NCBI GenBank assembly: GCA_020073345.1
Contig: JAIQFI010000002.1
Coordinates: forward strand, 124,001 to 188,000
Source: Terriglobia bacterium
Lineage (GTDB): Bacteria > Acidobacteriota > Terriglobia > Bryobacterales > Bryobacteraceae
DNA: 64,000 bases
Direction: 5' to 3'
Numbering within the stretch: the first letter of the stretch is position 1; each line of letters opens with the position of its first letter. Below, one piece after another: positions 1-10,877 of this stretch. The notes below the pieces were generated by a model, which saw only the letters and a program-made list of their open reading frames with translations, had not been told where the DNA came from and did no database searches. Both the position numbers and the translations under genes were made by a program.

Positions 1-1120
1 CCGCGCCTTCGGCCGCAAAGAATTTTCCGGCGCCGTCAACCGGACAATAAACCGGAAGACTGTAGGTCTGTCCGATCACGTAGTCTTCCTGCCCATGGCC
101 CGGAGCGGTGTGGACCGCGCCGGTTCCCTGTTCAAGAGTCACATGCTCACCCAGGATGCCGATTGAGTCCCGATCCAGAAATGGATGACGAAACACGGTC
201 TTATCCAAACGCAAACCTTGAAACTCGGCAAGAACCTCGACGTCTTTCCAGCCGCAATCGAGCTCCGTCTGGGACAAAAGGTCCTTGGCGACGATGTAGA
301 CGTCGCCCCCCGCCTGTGCGGCAACGTATGTGTAACTCGGGTGATACGAGATCGCCAGATTGGCCGGAATGGTCCAGGGCGTTGTGGTCCAGATCAAACC
401 CCAGACGCGTTTGCCTTTTAATGCCGGATCGATAACAGTCGGGTCGGACGCCAGTGCAAAACGAACCCAGATCGACGGGCTGGTATGGTTCTCGTATTCG
501 ACCTCGGCTTCGGCCAGCGCCGTGCGATCGTAAGTGCACCAATTGACCGGCTTTAGCCCCTTGTACACGTAGCCTTTTTCGAGGAAATCGACAAAGGCGC
601 CGGCGATGACGGCTTCGTACTCGGCGCTCATGGTGAGGTACGGATCGGACCATCGCCCAAGCACGCCCAGGCGGATGAAATCCTTGCGCTGCAGGTCGAC
701 GTACTTGGCTGCGTATTTGCGGCAAGCCGCCCGGATCTCGACCGGCGACATGCTGGCGCGCTTGGAGCCCAGTTCGCTTTCGACTTTGTGCTCGATGGGC
801 AGGCCGTGGCAATCCCAGCCGGGCACGTAGGGCGAGTCGTAGCCCTCCATGGTCTTCACCTTGACGATGAAATCCTTCAGCAGCTTGTTCAGCGCATGAC
901 CCAGGTGGATGTTGCCGTTGGCGTAGGGCGGCCCGTCGTGGAGGATGTACGTGGGCTTTCCCAGCCGCGCCTCACGAATCGCGTTATAAAGTCCGGACTC
1001 CTCCCAGCGGGCAAGTAGCCTGGGTTCCAGTTGCCCCAGGTTGGCCTTCATGGAGAAGTCGGTCTTGGGTAGGTGGACCGTTTTCTTCAAATCTACATTC
1101 GCGGATTTGGCGGATTCCAT
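1..1120 (-). CDS. ileS: Isoleucyl-tRNA synthetase, N-terminal part (3' end outside window)
   Basis: Charges tRNA-Ile with isoleucine in the cytoplasm. The open frame runs from an ATG at 1120 to the window edge, giving about 373 residues of a protein that is usually about 900-1000. Near residues 57-75 it shows the class I signature region with PPYANG and the HIGH-type box HLGH, followed by YVPGWDCHGLPIE. Nearer the window edge the editing-domain motif GTGAVHTAPGHG is readable. The KMSKS loop and C-terminal zinc region lie outside the window. The ATG is preceded by a GAGAAG stretch about 10 bases upstream. It is divergent from carD. Identification is firm; only the exact start is uncertain. Confidence 0.96.
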   Translation of the reverse strand, partial: MESAKSANVDLKKTVHLPKTDFSMKANLGQLEPRLLARWEESGLYNAIREARLGKPTYILHDGPPYANGNIHLGHALNKLLKDFIVKVKTMEGYDSPYVPGWDCHGLPIEHKVESELGSKRASMSPVEIRAACRKYAAKYVDLQRKDFIRLGVLGRWSDPYLTMSAEYEAVIAGAFVDFLEKGYVYKGLKPVNWCTYDRTALAEAEVEYENHTSPSIWVRFALASDPTVIDPALKGKRVWGLIWTTTPWTIPANLAISYHPSYTYVAAQAGGDVYIVAKDLLSQTELDCGWKDVEVLAEFQGLRLDKTVFRHPFLDRDSIGILGEHVTLEQGTGAVHTAPGHGQEDYVIGQTYSLPVYCPVDGAGKFFAAEGA

Positions 1121-1220
1121 CGCGGTATTCTTCTCATCGTAACCGATATAATTGGGCCGGGTCCAGAAGACCTTCAGAATCAATGAACTAGCCGCAGTAC
1201 CCAAATGGCATACTTTGTTA

Positions 1221-1249
1221 TTGACAGTAAATGAAGTTCAGATTAAGAT
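1221..1249 (+). promoter_or_regulatory. Predicted sigma70-type promoter of carD
   Basis: A perfect TTGACA (1221-1226) is followed after 17 bases by TAAGAT (1244-1249), four of six matches to the -10 consensus. Transcription would start near 1256, leaving a leader of about 45 bases before the carD ATG at 1302. It lies in the 181-base gap between ileS and carD, in which nothing else was recognised. Confidence 0.55.
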
Positions 1250-1301
1250 GCTTTGAGCCTATTGGGCGGGCCACGATCGCTCCGGCACAGGTGCTTCAGG
1301 C

Positions 1302-1811
1302 ATGACTTTCCAAGTTGGAGAGAAGGTGGTTTACCCCAATCATGGGGTCGCTACCATCGAGAACATCAGTTCGAGGGCCTTTGCGGGCAATCTCGAACGC
1401 TTTTACCTCCTTAGAATCACTTACAACAGTCTCACCGTGATGGTTCCGTTCTCGCATGTAGGAGAACTGCGCCTGCGCCGCGTCACGCGCAACGGCGAGC
1501 TGGCCCGCGTGGTGAACTTCCTCTCTGAGGGCAGCTGCACGCGCTATCACGATTGGAAGGACCGCTTCAAGGACAACACCGAAAAGATGCGCGACGGCAG
1601 TCTTCTGGCCGTTGCGGAAGTGCTCAAGAGCCTGCTGATGCTGCAGACGCAGAAAGTGCTGTCGTTCCGCGAGAAGAAGATGCTGGATCGCGCGCGGCAC
1701 ATGCTGATCACCGAGCTTTCCACTTCGCGCGGCATGACCGAAGCCGAAGCCGCACAGGTACTCGAAAAGGCGCTGGTGAAGGCACAACTGCATCTGCCCG
1801 AACCGCTGTAG
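1302..1811 (+). CDS. carD: CarD/CdnL family transcription regulator
   Basis: Protein of 169 residues that matches the CarD family over its whole length. The N-terminal 60 residues form the RNA polymerase-interacting Tudor-like domain (FQVGEKVVYPNHGVATIE), and the helical remainder carries the conserved ending with SFREKKMLDRARHML and a Glu/Ala-rich helix. CarD proteins bind the RNAP beta subunit and stabilise open complexes at rRNA and housekeeping promoters. The length is typical. A good promoter lies upstream, and the gene stands alone between ileS (divergent) and a convergent PAS gene. No adjacent antisigma or stress genes hint at a specialised role. Confidence 0.93.
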   Translation: MTFQVGEKVVYPNHGVATIENISSRAFAGNLERFYLLRITYNSLTVMVPFSHVGELRLRRVTRNGELARVVNFLSEGSCTRYHDWKDRFKDNTEKMRDGSLLAVAEVLKSLLMLQTQKVLSFREKKMLDRARHMLITELSTSRGMTEAEAAQVLEKALVKAQLHLPEPL

Positions 1812-1858
1812 CATTCCCCGACTGTGTTAAAGCTGTCCCGATGTGTTACAGGTGAAGT

Positions 1859-1960
1859 GTGAAACGCTGGCCCTGGCAAGTATGGTTGATCGTTGTCTGC
1901 CTGGCCGGCGTGGCGTACGTGTTTGTGATGGTCCTGGTCGTAGCCAACGGGAGCGATTGA
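1859..1960 (+). CDS. Possible 33-residue single-span membrane protein
   Basis: A GTG-started frame encodes a short protein that begins KRWPWQVW, then has one strongly hydrophobic stretch of about 20 residues (LIVVCLAGVAYVFVMVLVV) and ends NGSD. The positive residues before the span and the short polar tail fit a small inner-membrane protein. A weak AGGTGA lies just upstream but is very close to the start. It sits between carD and the convergent PAS gene. There is no homology argument, so it could be chance. Confidence 0.35.
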   Translation: MKRWPWQVWLIVVCLAGVAYVFVMVLVVANGSD

Positions 1961-1970
1961 ATCCGGTCCG

Positions 1971-2936
1971 CTAGCAGAGAAGGTGATCGCTATCCATTTC
2001 TCGAACGCACTCCGTACACAATCCGTGCGAAAATGCCGCTTCCGAATGCGCGCCAATGTAAAGTTCTAGCTGGTGCCAGGATCCGTGTTCATCGCGAATT
2101 CGTTTGCACGATGCGCAGATCGGCAACAGTCCGCTGAGCAGTTTCACCTTGGCGAGCGCATCCTGCAGTTCCGCAATCAGTCGCTCCCGTTCCGTTGCTG
2201 CCTGTTTCGTGGGAGTCACGTCCGTGCAAGCGCACGTAATGCCGACCAGAGTACCCCGGCTGTCGCGAAGAGGCTCAGCGGTAAGGTCAAAGTGACGCGT
2301 TTGGCCCATGAAGGTGACCGCACACTCTGTCCGGGCTCCCGTTCCGCTATCCAGGACACCTTGCTTGAAGGCAGTCAGAAAAGCGCCCTCTTCGCCGCTG
2401 ACGATTTCCGCGTCGGTTCGACCGATATAGTCCTGGTTCGCCCAAGCCAGGACGGGCGAGTTGATCCACGTGTATCGCAGCTCCAGGTCCTGGTTGAAGA
2501 CAACTACCGGGGAGAGCTTTAGGGCAACGCGGAAACGCTCTTCACTCTCGCGTATCGTGTCATGCATGCCCTTGCGTTCGGTGATGTCACGGATAGCGGC
2601 CAAGGCGAGTGTTTCCCCGTCCGTCTCCAATGGGCTGAGACTGATTTCAGCAGGAAACTCCGTATTATCCTTGCGCCGGCCATACAGCTCCAGACCGGTC
2701 CCCATAGTGCGGAGTTTAGGCTGACCGAAGTAGTTCGTCCGGTGTTTTGCGTGGCGGCCCCGAAAGCGTTCGGGCGTCAAGATCTCAAGGTCGTGCCCCA
2801 GCAATTCTTCCCGGCCGTACCCGAACAAGATCTCCGTTTGGGCATTGACCAAAACGATTTGGCCATCGCGGTCGACTAAAATCATTCCGTCTGGTGCGGC
2901 GTCTAGCAGGGGACCGTACAGGGTCAACTGGCTCAT
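1971..2936 (-). CDS. Tandem PAS-domain signalling protein with C-terminal Cys-rich tail
   Basis: 321-residue protein with two PAS domains (about residues 8-115 and 130-245). The first shows LLDAAPDGMILVDRDG and an FGYGREELLG core, with a PAC segment ending AAIRDITERK. A short coiled coil follows, then a C-terminal tail with CASCKRIRD and LCTECVREM, a cysteine-rich module seen at the ends of some acidobacterial and deltaproteobacterial PAS proteins. There is no histidine kinase, GGDEF, EAL or HTH domain. It therefore probably senses a ligand or redox state and signals through protein contacts, or the Cys tail binds metal. Ligand and output are unknown. Confidence 0.8.
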   Translation of the reverse strand: MSQLTLYGPLLDAAPDGMILVDRDGQIVLVNAQTEILFGYGREELLGHDLEILTPERFRGRHAKHRTNYFGQPKLRTMGTGLELYGRRKDNTEFPAEISLSPLETDGETLALAAIRDITERKGMHDTIRESEERFRVALKLSPVVVFNQDLELRYTWINSPVLAWANQDYIGRTDAEIVSGEEGAFLTAFKQGVLDSGTGARTECAVTFMGQTRHFDLTAEPLRDSRGTLVGITCACTDVTPTKQAATERERLIAELQDALAKVKLLSGLLPICASCKRIRDEHGSWHQLELYIGAHSEAAFSHGLCTECVREMDSDHLLC

Positions 2937-3011
2937 CTAACTCCGTCTTTGGCGAACCAAGAAGTAAGGATGCCCGAGTATCGCACAGGCGTGCGTACCC
3001 GGGCGCGCGAT

Positions 3012-3814
3012 TCAGCGCGCGGCTGACGAGATCCGCTGCAGCTTCCGCATCAACCCATCGAGTTTGTCGAGCCTCAACGCATTCGCCCCATCCGACAACG
3101 CACGGTCCGGAGCTTCGTGGACTTCGATGAACACGGCATCGACGCCCACGGCCACTGCCGCGCTGGCCAATGGCTCGATGAACTCAGGCTGCCCGCCTGA
3201 GGCAGTTACCGCGGCGCCCGGTAACTGCACGCTGTGCGTCGCGTCGAAGATCACCGGCCATCCGAAGCCGCGCATGATCGCCAGGCCGCGCATATCGACC
3301 ACCAGATTGTTGTAGCCGAACGAGGTGCCACGCTCGGTCAGCAGAATCCGGTTGTTGCCGGTGGAGGCGACCTTGTCCGCTGCGAGCCGAATGTCGGCCG
3401 GCGAAACGAATTGACCCTTCTTGATGTTGACCGCGCGCCCGGTCTTTCCCGCCTCGACCAAGACATCGGTCTGGCGGCATAAGAACGCCGGGATCTGCAG
3501 AATATCCACCGACTCGGCCGCAAGGGCTGCCTGGGCGGGCTCGTGAATATCGGTCAGCACGGCGATGCCACGATCACGCACGCTCTTTAGAATTCGCAAA
3601 CCCTCATTGATCCCCGGACCGCGATACGAATTCACGCTGGAGCGGTTGGCTTTGTCGAAGGACGCCTTGAACACAAACGGGGCTTCCAGTGCCTTCGCCA
3701 GTTTCGAGAGCGCGGTAGCGAGCATGTTCACGTGCTCCTCGCTCTCGATCACGCACGGTCCGGCGATCAGCGCCAGCCTGCCTCCACCGATTTCTACTGA
3801 GGAAGTGATGCGCA

Positions 3815-3815
<1 letters not shown>
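3012..3815 (-). CDS. kdsA: 3-deoxy-8-phosphooctulonate (KDO 8-P) synthase
   Basis: Condenses phosphoenolpyruvate with arabinose 5-phosphate to KDO 8-phosphate for lipid A core synthesis. 267 residues, normal length. Visible motifs are LIAGPCVIES near the N-terminus, FKASFDKANRSS, VLTDIHEP and DATHSVQLPG. The cysteine in GPCVIES corresponds to the metal-ligand Cys of metal-dependent KdsA enzymes (Aquifex type), whereas the E. coli enzyme has Asn there. The start is a GTG that shares its G with the pyrG TAG stop, so the two genes are translationally coupled. It is the last gene of kdsB-pyrG-kdsA. Confidence 0.96.
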
Positions 3816-6242
<2,427 letters not shown>

Positions 6243-6247
6243 AATCG

Positions 6248-6256
6248 AATATAGCA
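6248..6256 (-). promoter_or_regulatory. Extended -10 promoter of kdsB, leaderless geometry
   Basis: Read on the minus strand, TGC-TATATT forms an extended -10 box (TGn plus a five-of-six TATAAT match). The kdsB GTG begins five bases after the box, which is about where transcription would start. No convincing -35 is visible, and none is needed for an extended -10. The mRNA would be leaderless. Confidence 0.45.
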
Positions 6257-6332
6257 CAAAGGAGGAGGTAACGGGGAGGCGGCTCTGGTATCCAGAATTT
6301 GGAATTTCGCGTGTATCAAAATCTGTATGTCC

Positions 6333-6341
6333 TGCTATAAT
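6333..6341 (+). promoter_or_regulatory. Extended -10 promoter of the VWFA pair
   Basis: TGC-TATAAT, a perfect extended -10, ends 21 bases before the ATG at 6363. Transcription would begin near 6348, giving a leader of about 15 bases. Together with the kdsB promoter on the other strand it makes a compact divergent promoter region of about 120 bases. Confidence 0.5.
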
Positions 6342-6362
6342 CGGGTCAGATTGCGGGCCACT

Positions 6363-7373
6363 ATGCGCTTGATTTGGGCCATCGCGCTGCTGTGCACGTC
6401 GTTGCTGCCCATGACAGCGGACGACGCGCCAGAAAAACGGGCCGATCCGCAGGCGCCCACCATCAGCATCCAGCCTCGCCCCCGGCCCTCCGCCACTGAC
6501 GGCAGCCAAACTATCCTGGACCGGCGTTCAGATCTTCGTATCGATACGACCTTAGTACTGGTTCCGGTATCCGTGACCATCGCCGCGACCGGGAAGCTTC
6601 TTACAGGCCTGGAAAAAAACAACTTCGAGCTGACCGAGGATAAGGTGGCGCAGGAAATCGTCACGTTCGGAAGCGAGGATGTTCCGCTCTCGGTCGGCGT
6701 CGTTTTCGATACCAGCGGCAGTATGGGCGCTAAACTGGACCGTTCGCGCCAGGCGGTGGCTCAGTTCATGCGCACCGCGAACCCGGAAGACGAATTCTTT
6801 CTGGTTCAGTTCAATGACCGGCCCGAGCTGACCGTCCCGTTCACCCCCCGTCCCGAGGATGTTCAGAGCCACCTCACCTGGGTTCAGTCGAAGGGCCGAA
6901 CTGCCCTGCTGGACGGGGTCGCCATGGCTATGAATGAGATGAAAAAGGCCCACAACGGCCGGAAAGCTTTACTGATCATCTCTGATGGAGGCGACAATTC
7001 CAGCCGATACACCGAGAGCGAAGTGCGGAATTGGGTGCGGGAAGGCGACGTCCAGATGTACTCGATCGGTATTTTTGAGCCCCTGGGGAATCGCGGGCGC
7101 ACGCCCGAAGAGATGAGTGGTCCCGGACTGCTAAGCGACTTGGCCGAGCAGACCGGCGGGAGGAATTTCTCCGTGGAGAACCTTGCGGACCTGCCGGACG
7201 TGGCGGCCAAGATCGGCCTGGAGCTTCGCAATCAGTACGTACTCGGCTATAACCCGAAGAATGCGGCCCGTGACGGCAAGTACAGAAAAGTGGAAGTGAA
7301 ACTGGTCAAGGTCAAGGATCTGCCGCCGCTGCGGGCACGGTACCGTCCGGGATATGTTGCACCATCTCAATAA
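6363..7373 (+). CDS. Secreted VWFA-domain protein (acidobacterial type), first of a pair
   Basis: 336 residues from the ATG chosen because it opens a signal peptide (MRLIWAIALLCTSLLPMTA). An N-terminal beta domain (DTTLVLVPVSVTIAATGKLL, NFELTEDKVAQEI) precedes a von Willebrand A domain with an intact MIDAS: DTSGSMG, GRTALLDG and IISDGGDN. The C-terminal end RNQYVLGYNP leads into a beta-rich tail. This is the architecture of the VWFA-related acidobacterial family, which is exported and probably binds partners through a divalent metal. The molecular role is not known. It overlaps the next VWFA gene by 20 bases, so both are probably one transcript. Confidence 0.85.
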   Translation: MRLIWAIALLCTSLLPMTADDAPEKRADPQAPTISIQPRPRPSATDGSQTILDRRSDLRIDTTLVLVPVSVTIAATGKLLTGLEKNNFELTEDKVAQEIVTFGSEDVPLSVGVVFDTSGSMGAKLDRSRQAVAQFMRTANPEDEFFLVQFNDRPELTVPFTPRPEDVQSHLTWVQSKGRTALLDGVAMAMNEMKKAHNGRKALLIISDGGDNSSRYTESEVRNWVREGDVQMYSIGIFEPLGNRGRTPEEMSGPGLLSDLAEQTGGRNFSVENLADLPDVAAKIGLELRNQYVLGYNPKNAARDGKYRKVEVKLVKVKDLPPLRARYRPGYVAPSQ

Positions 7374-8304
7374 GTGGCTGATCGCCGGACTGTTGACAGC
7401 CGGCCTGATGGCCGTCGCGGTTCGCGCGCAGGACGAAATCCCCGTTTTCTCCACGGGAATCAAAGAGGTCACGCTGCACGTAAGTGTCCTCGATAAGAGC
7501 GGCAAACTGATCACCAACATCCCCAAGTCGGCCTTCAAAGTTTACGAGGATAACGTCGAGCAGCCGATCAAGCTGTTCCGCCGTGAAGACGTGCCGGTTT
7601 CGATGGGCATTCTGGTGGATAACAGCGGCAGCATGAACGATAAGCGCGCGCGCGTAGCCGCGGCGGCTCTGGCGCTGGTGAAGGCGTCGAATCCCGACGA
7701 TGAGGTTTTCATCGTGAATTTCAACGACGATCCTTACCTCGACCAGTCTTTCACGCATGACGCCAAGAAGCTGGAAGAAGCGCTCTCCCGAATCGACGCG
7801 CGCGGCGGTACAGCCATGCGGAACGCCATCAGCGGCGCGATCGATTACATGAAGACCGACGCAAAGCTGGACAAGAAGGTGATCGTGGTGGTCACCGACG
7901 GCAATGACAACTCCAGTGGCGAGACCACGCTCGAACAGCTTCTGCGCAAGGTCCGCGATAGCGGCATATTGGTGTACTCGATCGGGCTGCTGAGTGAAGA
8001 AGAGGCTCGCGAGGCCCGCGCGGCCAAGCGCGCCCTCAATTCATTGGCGGAAACCTCAGCCGGCGCGGCGTACTATCCTAAGGATCTGGCAGAGGTGGAA
8101 AAGCTCACGCCGGAGATCGCGCACGAGATCCGCAATCAATACACCATCGCGTATTCCCCGCTAAACGAAAATCTGGACGGCTCCTTCCGGAAAATCAAGG
8201 TTGAGCTCAGCGGGCAATACAAAGGAGCCACCGTGCGCGCCAAGAACGGCTACTACGCGACGCCGGAACCTCCCAAGGCCACAAGCTCGCGGGGCCGGCC
8301 ATAA
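7354..8304 (+). CDS. Secreted VWFA-domain protein (acidobacterial type), second of a pair
   Basis: 316 residues with an N-terminal signal peptide ending near VRAQ. It has the same layout as its upstream neighbour: a beta domain (VTLHVSVLDKSGKLITNI), a VWA domain with MIDAS residues in DNSGSMNDK, a TAMRNA segment and VVTDGNDNSS, then RNQYTIAYSPLNENLDG and a short tail. It is a diverged paralogue, probably from tandem duplication. The ATG lies inside the 3' end of the first gene (20-base overlap), which supports co-translation. Function unknown; export and metal-dependent adhesion are inferences from the fold. Confidence 0.85.
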   Translation: MLHHLNKWLIAGLLTAGLMAVAVRAQDEIPVFSTGIKEVTLHVSVLDKSGKLITNIPKSAFKVYEDNVEQPIKLFRREDVPVSMGILVDNSGSMNDKRARVAAAALALVKASNPDDEVFIVNFNDDPYLDQSFTHDAKKLEEALSRIDARGGTAMRNAISGAIDYMKTDAKLDKKVIVVVTDGNDNSSGETTLEQLLRKVRDSGILVYSIGLLSEEEAREARAAKRALNSLAETSAGAAYYPKDLAEVEKLTPEIAHEIRNQYTIAYSPLNENLDGSFRKIKVELSGQYKGATVRAKNGYYATPEPPKATSSRGRP

Positions 8305-8317
8305 TCTTGGGTAAATC

Positions 8318-8599
8318 ATGATTGGCTTGCTGTGGCGGTCGGCCAAAGGAAATCGCTTGCGGCCGTGGCGGAGTCCCTATCTGCGCTGGCGGATCGAGAC
8401 TTATTGGGGCCTGCACGCCGAGCTAATTTCTCCCGCTGACTTCCGGGCATTTCTGTGGAACCATCGGCGCGAGTTATTGCGATTCCTGCGCTGGGCGGCC
8501 AAAATGGAGTCGGCAGCCCGGTCTAAAGGTGCAGTGCAGCGGCCAATTCCTTATCCCCTCGAACCCGCCAGATCTTCGAATCCAGCAGATAGTGCATGA
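8318..8599 (+). CDS. Small conserved-type hypothetical protein
   Basis: 93 residues, rich in Trp and Arg (WRSPYLRWRIETYWGLHAE, then WNHRRELLRFLRWAAKM). No signal peptide or membrane span. I associate this Trp/Arg-rich type with acidobacterial genomes but know no function. It begins 13 bases after the second VWFA gene and so may be the last gene of that operon. Its last 77 bases overlap the convergent membrane-protein gene; the protein could in practice be functional without that low-complexity tail. Confidence 0.6.
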   Translation: MIGLLWRSAKGNRLRPWRSPYLRWRIETYWGLHAELISPADFRAFLWNHRRELLRFLRWAAKMESAARSKGAVQRPIPYPLEPARSSNPADSA

Positions 8600-9563
8600 A
8601 GGCGATGCCCCATAGGGCGGCCGCCAGCGTTTCCCCGGGGAACAACGTCTGCGGAACGATCTCGGCGGTAAAGTACAATCCCGCCGCAACGGCAAAATAG
8701 TACCCGAATTTTTGGGCGAGCACGGCCGCCAAGCCGTGTTTGTCGCGCGCCCCCGGCCCCTGATAGCGGTTCTTGTTGTGGAACCACATCAGGCGGTGAT
8801 ACTGCAGGGAATGAAACAGTCCCAGCGCGATGCCGGCCCGCACGATCCCATCCGGGCCGAAGCGCGCGGCGTATCCGAACGCAAGCCATTGCAGCGGGAC
8901 CATGCCCGCCAGCAGGAGCAGCTTGGGCGGATTCATGGGCTTTCCCGCACGCCACTTGCGGAATTGGTAGACGGCGTAGACCACGATCAAGATTGGGTAT
9001 GTGGCGATCATGTCCGCGGTTAGGAGGCCCCCGAGGATCGAATTCCCGAGGCGGGTCTTCACCACGAACAGGGCCAATGGAATCACTCCCGAGGCCAAGA
9101 CAAACCAGCGGTCCAGCCGCATATCGAAAGCGTCCCGTTCCCGGTTTTTGACCTTCCACAGCATCACGAATCCCATGTGCTGCTTGGTAATGTGATAGTG
9201 CTGCCAGCAAACCGCGAAGAGAAAGAACAGCGCAGCTTGTCCCAGATACACGGCTACGGGCCCGACGAACAGCAAAGGCAAGAGGGCCCAGAGAAGCCAG
9301 CCCAGCCGGCGGCGCTCTTGTTTATCGAAATAAGTTCGCGTCACCGTTCCGGTGACGTGGGGCCCATCCACTCCCAGAAGCCAAATAGCGGTGAGAAGCG
9401 TCAAGGAAACGCCAACCGACACCAAGGCCAGGGCCAGATAACCCACCAGGGCCGTTCCCACGAACCAGATGAGATCGTCCTGCCGGGAAATGATCCAGCG
9501 GGTTCCCGGGAAGATGCCAGGTGCTTCCGCATTGAAAGATGGAGCTAGAACGCCCGTGCTCAT
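8523..9563 (-). CDS. Polytopic membrane protein of unknown function
   Basis: 346 residues with about eight hydrophobic segments, for example LIWFVGTALVGYLALALVSVG, LLWALLPLLFVGPVAVYL and ALFFLFAVCWQHYHITKQHMG. Several His/Trp-rich loops (CWQHYHITKQH, YHRLMWFHNKNRY) could bind metal or haem, but this is only a pattern. The C-terminus is soluble. No transporter or enzyme signature is recognised. It runs convergent with the small gene at 8318-8599 and head to head with the VOC enzyme gene. Confidence 0.7.
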   Translation of the reverse strand: MSTGVLAPSFNAEAPGIFPGTRWIISRQDDLIWFVGTALVGYLALALVSVGVSLTLLTAIWLLGVDGPHVTGTVTRTYFDKQERRRLGWLLWALLPLLFVGPVAVYLGQAALFFLFAVCWQHYHITKQHMGFVMLWKVKNRERDAFDMRLDRWFVLASGVIPLALFVVKTRLGNSILGGLLTADMIATYPILIVVYAVYQFRKWRAGKPMNPPKLLLLAGMVPLQWLAFGYAARFGPDGIVRAGIALGLFHSLQYHRLMWFHNKNRYQGPGARDKHGLAAVLAQKFGYYFAVAAGLYFTAEIVPQTLFPGETLAAALWGIAFMHYLLDSKIWRVRGDKELAAALHL

Positions 9564-9664
9564 TTTGGCTCTTCAAGACTGATCGGCCCGGCCAGCAGAC
9601 TCCTATATCAGGTGTTCACCGTAGCCCGGCAATGCCAGGCTTTCTGTCAAACTTAGTACTTAAG

Positions 9665-10396
9665 ATGCTGCTTGGGTTGCACCATGTCACAGGGCTAACC
9701 GGCGATGCTCGGTCCGCCCTCGACTATCACACCCAGGTGCTCAAACTGCGGCTAGTAAAGCGCACCGTTAACTTCGACGATCCCGGTACCTATCACTTTT
9801 ACTTCGGCGACCGGCTCGGGTCGCCTGGATCGCTCCTGACGTTCTTCCCGGGTTTCCAACGCCCAGCGAAGAGGGGGGCGGGTCAAATTGTTTCAGGCCC
9901 AACCCTGGATGGCGTTACGTTGTGCGAGAACGAACTCGAACCCACGGCTCGGTTTCTAGCGATGCTCGGGTTCGCGCCTGCGGGCTCGGAAGGAAATCGC
10001 CATCGTTTCGAGCTGCCTGGCGGCGCCGCACGAATCGACGTACTTCACGAGCCGGAGGCCGAGCGCGGGAAAATGGGTGCGGGCGCCGTTCACCACGTGG
10101 CCCTTCGAGTTGCGGATGAAAGCGAACAACTCGACTGGCGCGCGCGGCTGATCGAGGCCGGAATTCACGTGAGTCCCGTCAAGGACCGGTTGTATTTCCA
10201 TTCGATTTACTTTCGCGAGCCGGGCGGAGTACTATTCGAAATCGCCACGGATGGCCCGGGCTTTCTTATCGACGAACCGGAGGAGACTCTGGGGAGCAAG
10301 CTGTGCCTGCCTCCGTGGCTGGAACCCATGCGCGAAAGCATTGAGGCGCGACTGAATCATGACCATCGAAACCAACTTCTTGAATTGCGCCGCTGA
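9665..10396 (+). CDS. VOC/glyoxalase-fold protein, ring-cleaving dioxygenase type
   Basis: 243 residues from the ATG that opens the first VOC module (LLGLHHVTGLTGDARSALDYH); a longer frame to 9539 has an unrelated N-terminus. The segment RLVKRTVNFDDPGTYHFYFG followed by GSPGSLLTFFP matches MhqO/YkaA-like extradiol dioxygenases. A second module ends in VHHVALRV and YFREPGGVLFEIATD. Candidate metal ligands are the His in LHHVTG, the His in VHHVAL and the Glu in LFEIATD. The substrate is unknown; quinol or catechol-type aromatics fit the family. It overlaps the next gene by 38 bases. Confidence 0.8.
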   Translation: MLLGLHHVTGLTGDARSALDYHTQVLKLRLVKRTVNFDDPGTYHFYFGDRLGSPGSLLTFFPGFQRPAKRGAGQIVSGPTLDGVTLCENELEPTARFLAMLGFAPAGSEGNRHRFELPGGAARIDVLHEPEAERGKMGAGAVHHVALRVADESEQLDWRARLIEAGIHVSPVKDRLYFHSIYFREPGGVLFEIATDGPGFLIDEPEETLGSKLCLPPWLEPMRESIEARLNHDHRNQLLELRR

Positions 10397-10877
10397 AAAG
10401 TTGGCCGAGCTGTGCCCGCGGATTGAAACCTGCCTCGGAAAGCTGACAGCGGACCAGATTTGGATGCGGGGCACGGAGAACCAGAATGCTGTCGGTAACC
10501 TGGTGCTGCATCTGAACGGCAACGTGCGCCAGTGGATCCTGAGCGGGGTCGGCGGACAGCCGAATGTGCGTCATCGCGACGAAGAATTCGCGGCGCGCGG
10601 CGGAATGGAGCCGCAAGCGCTCGGAAGGCTGTTGCGAGAAGCGGTGGACCAAGCACTGGCGATTATCCGCTCCTTGCCGCCCGAGCGTCTAGCGGAAGAA
10701 ATCACGGTTCAGGGCTACGACGGGACGGTGCTCAAGGCGATCTTTCATGTGGTGGAGCATTTTTCCGGTCACACCGCGCAGATTATCTTCATCACGAAGA
10801 TGTTGACCGGCGAGGATCTCGGATTCTATTCGCACTTATCGGGGAGTCCGCATTCCAATGCCGGGAAAACTGCCTAG
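10359..10877 (+). CDS. DinB-like / DUF1572-type four-helix protein
   Basis: 172 residues, all-helical. The segment NAVGNLVLHLNGNVRQWIL and the later ILHVVEHFSGHTAQII-like stretch (FHVVEHFSGHTAQIIFITK) carry the spaced histidines of DinB-fold metal sites: one His in the second helix and an HxxxH pair (EHFSGH) in the third. Such proteins include thiol transferases and many uncharacterised members. It overlaps the VOC gene upstream by 38 bases and the M61 peptidase downstream by 20 bases, suggesting coupled expression. A role in thiol-dependent detoxification together with the VOC enzyme is only a guess. Confidence 0.7.
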   Translation: MTIETNFLNCAAEKLAELCPRIETCLGKLTADQIWMRGTENQNAVGNLVLHLNGNVRQWILSGVGGQPNVRHRDEEFAARGGMEPQALGRLLREAVDQALAIIRSLPPERLAEEITVQGYDGTVLKAIFHVVEHFSGHTAQIIFITKMLTGEDLGFYSHLSGSPHSNAGKTA

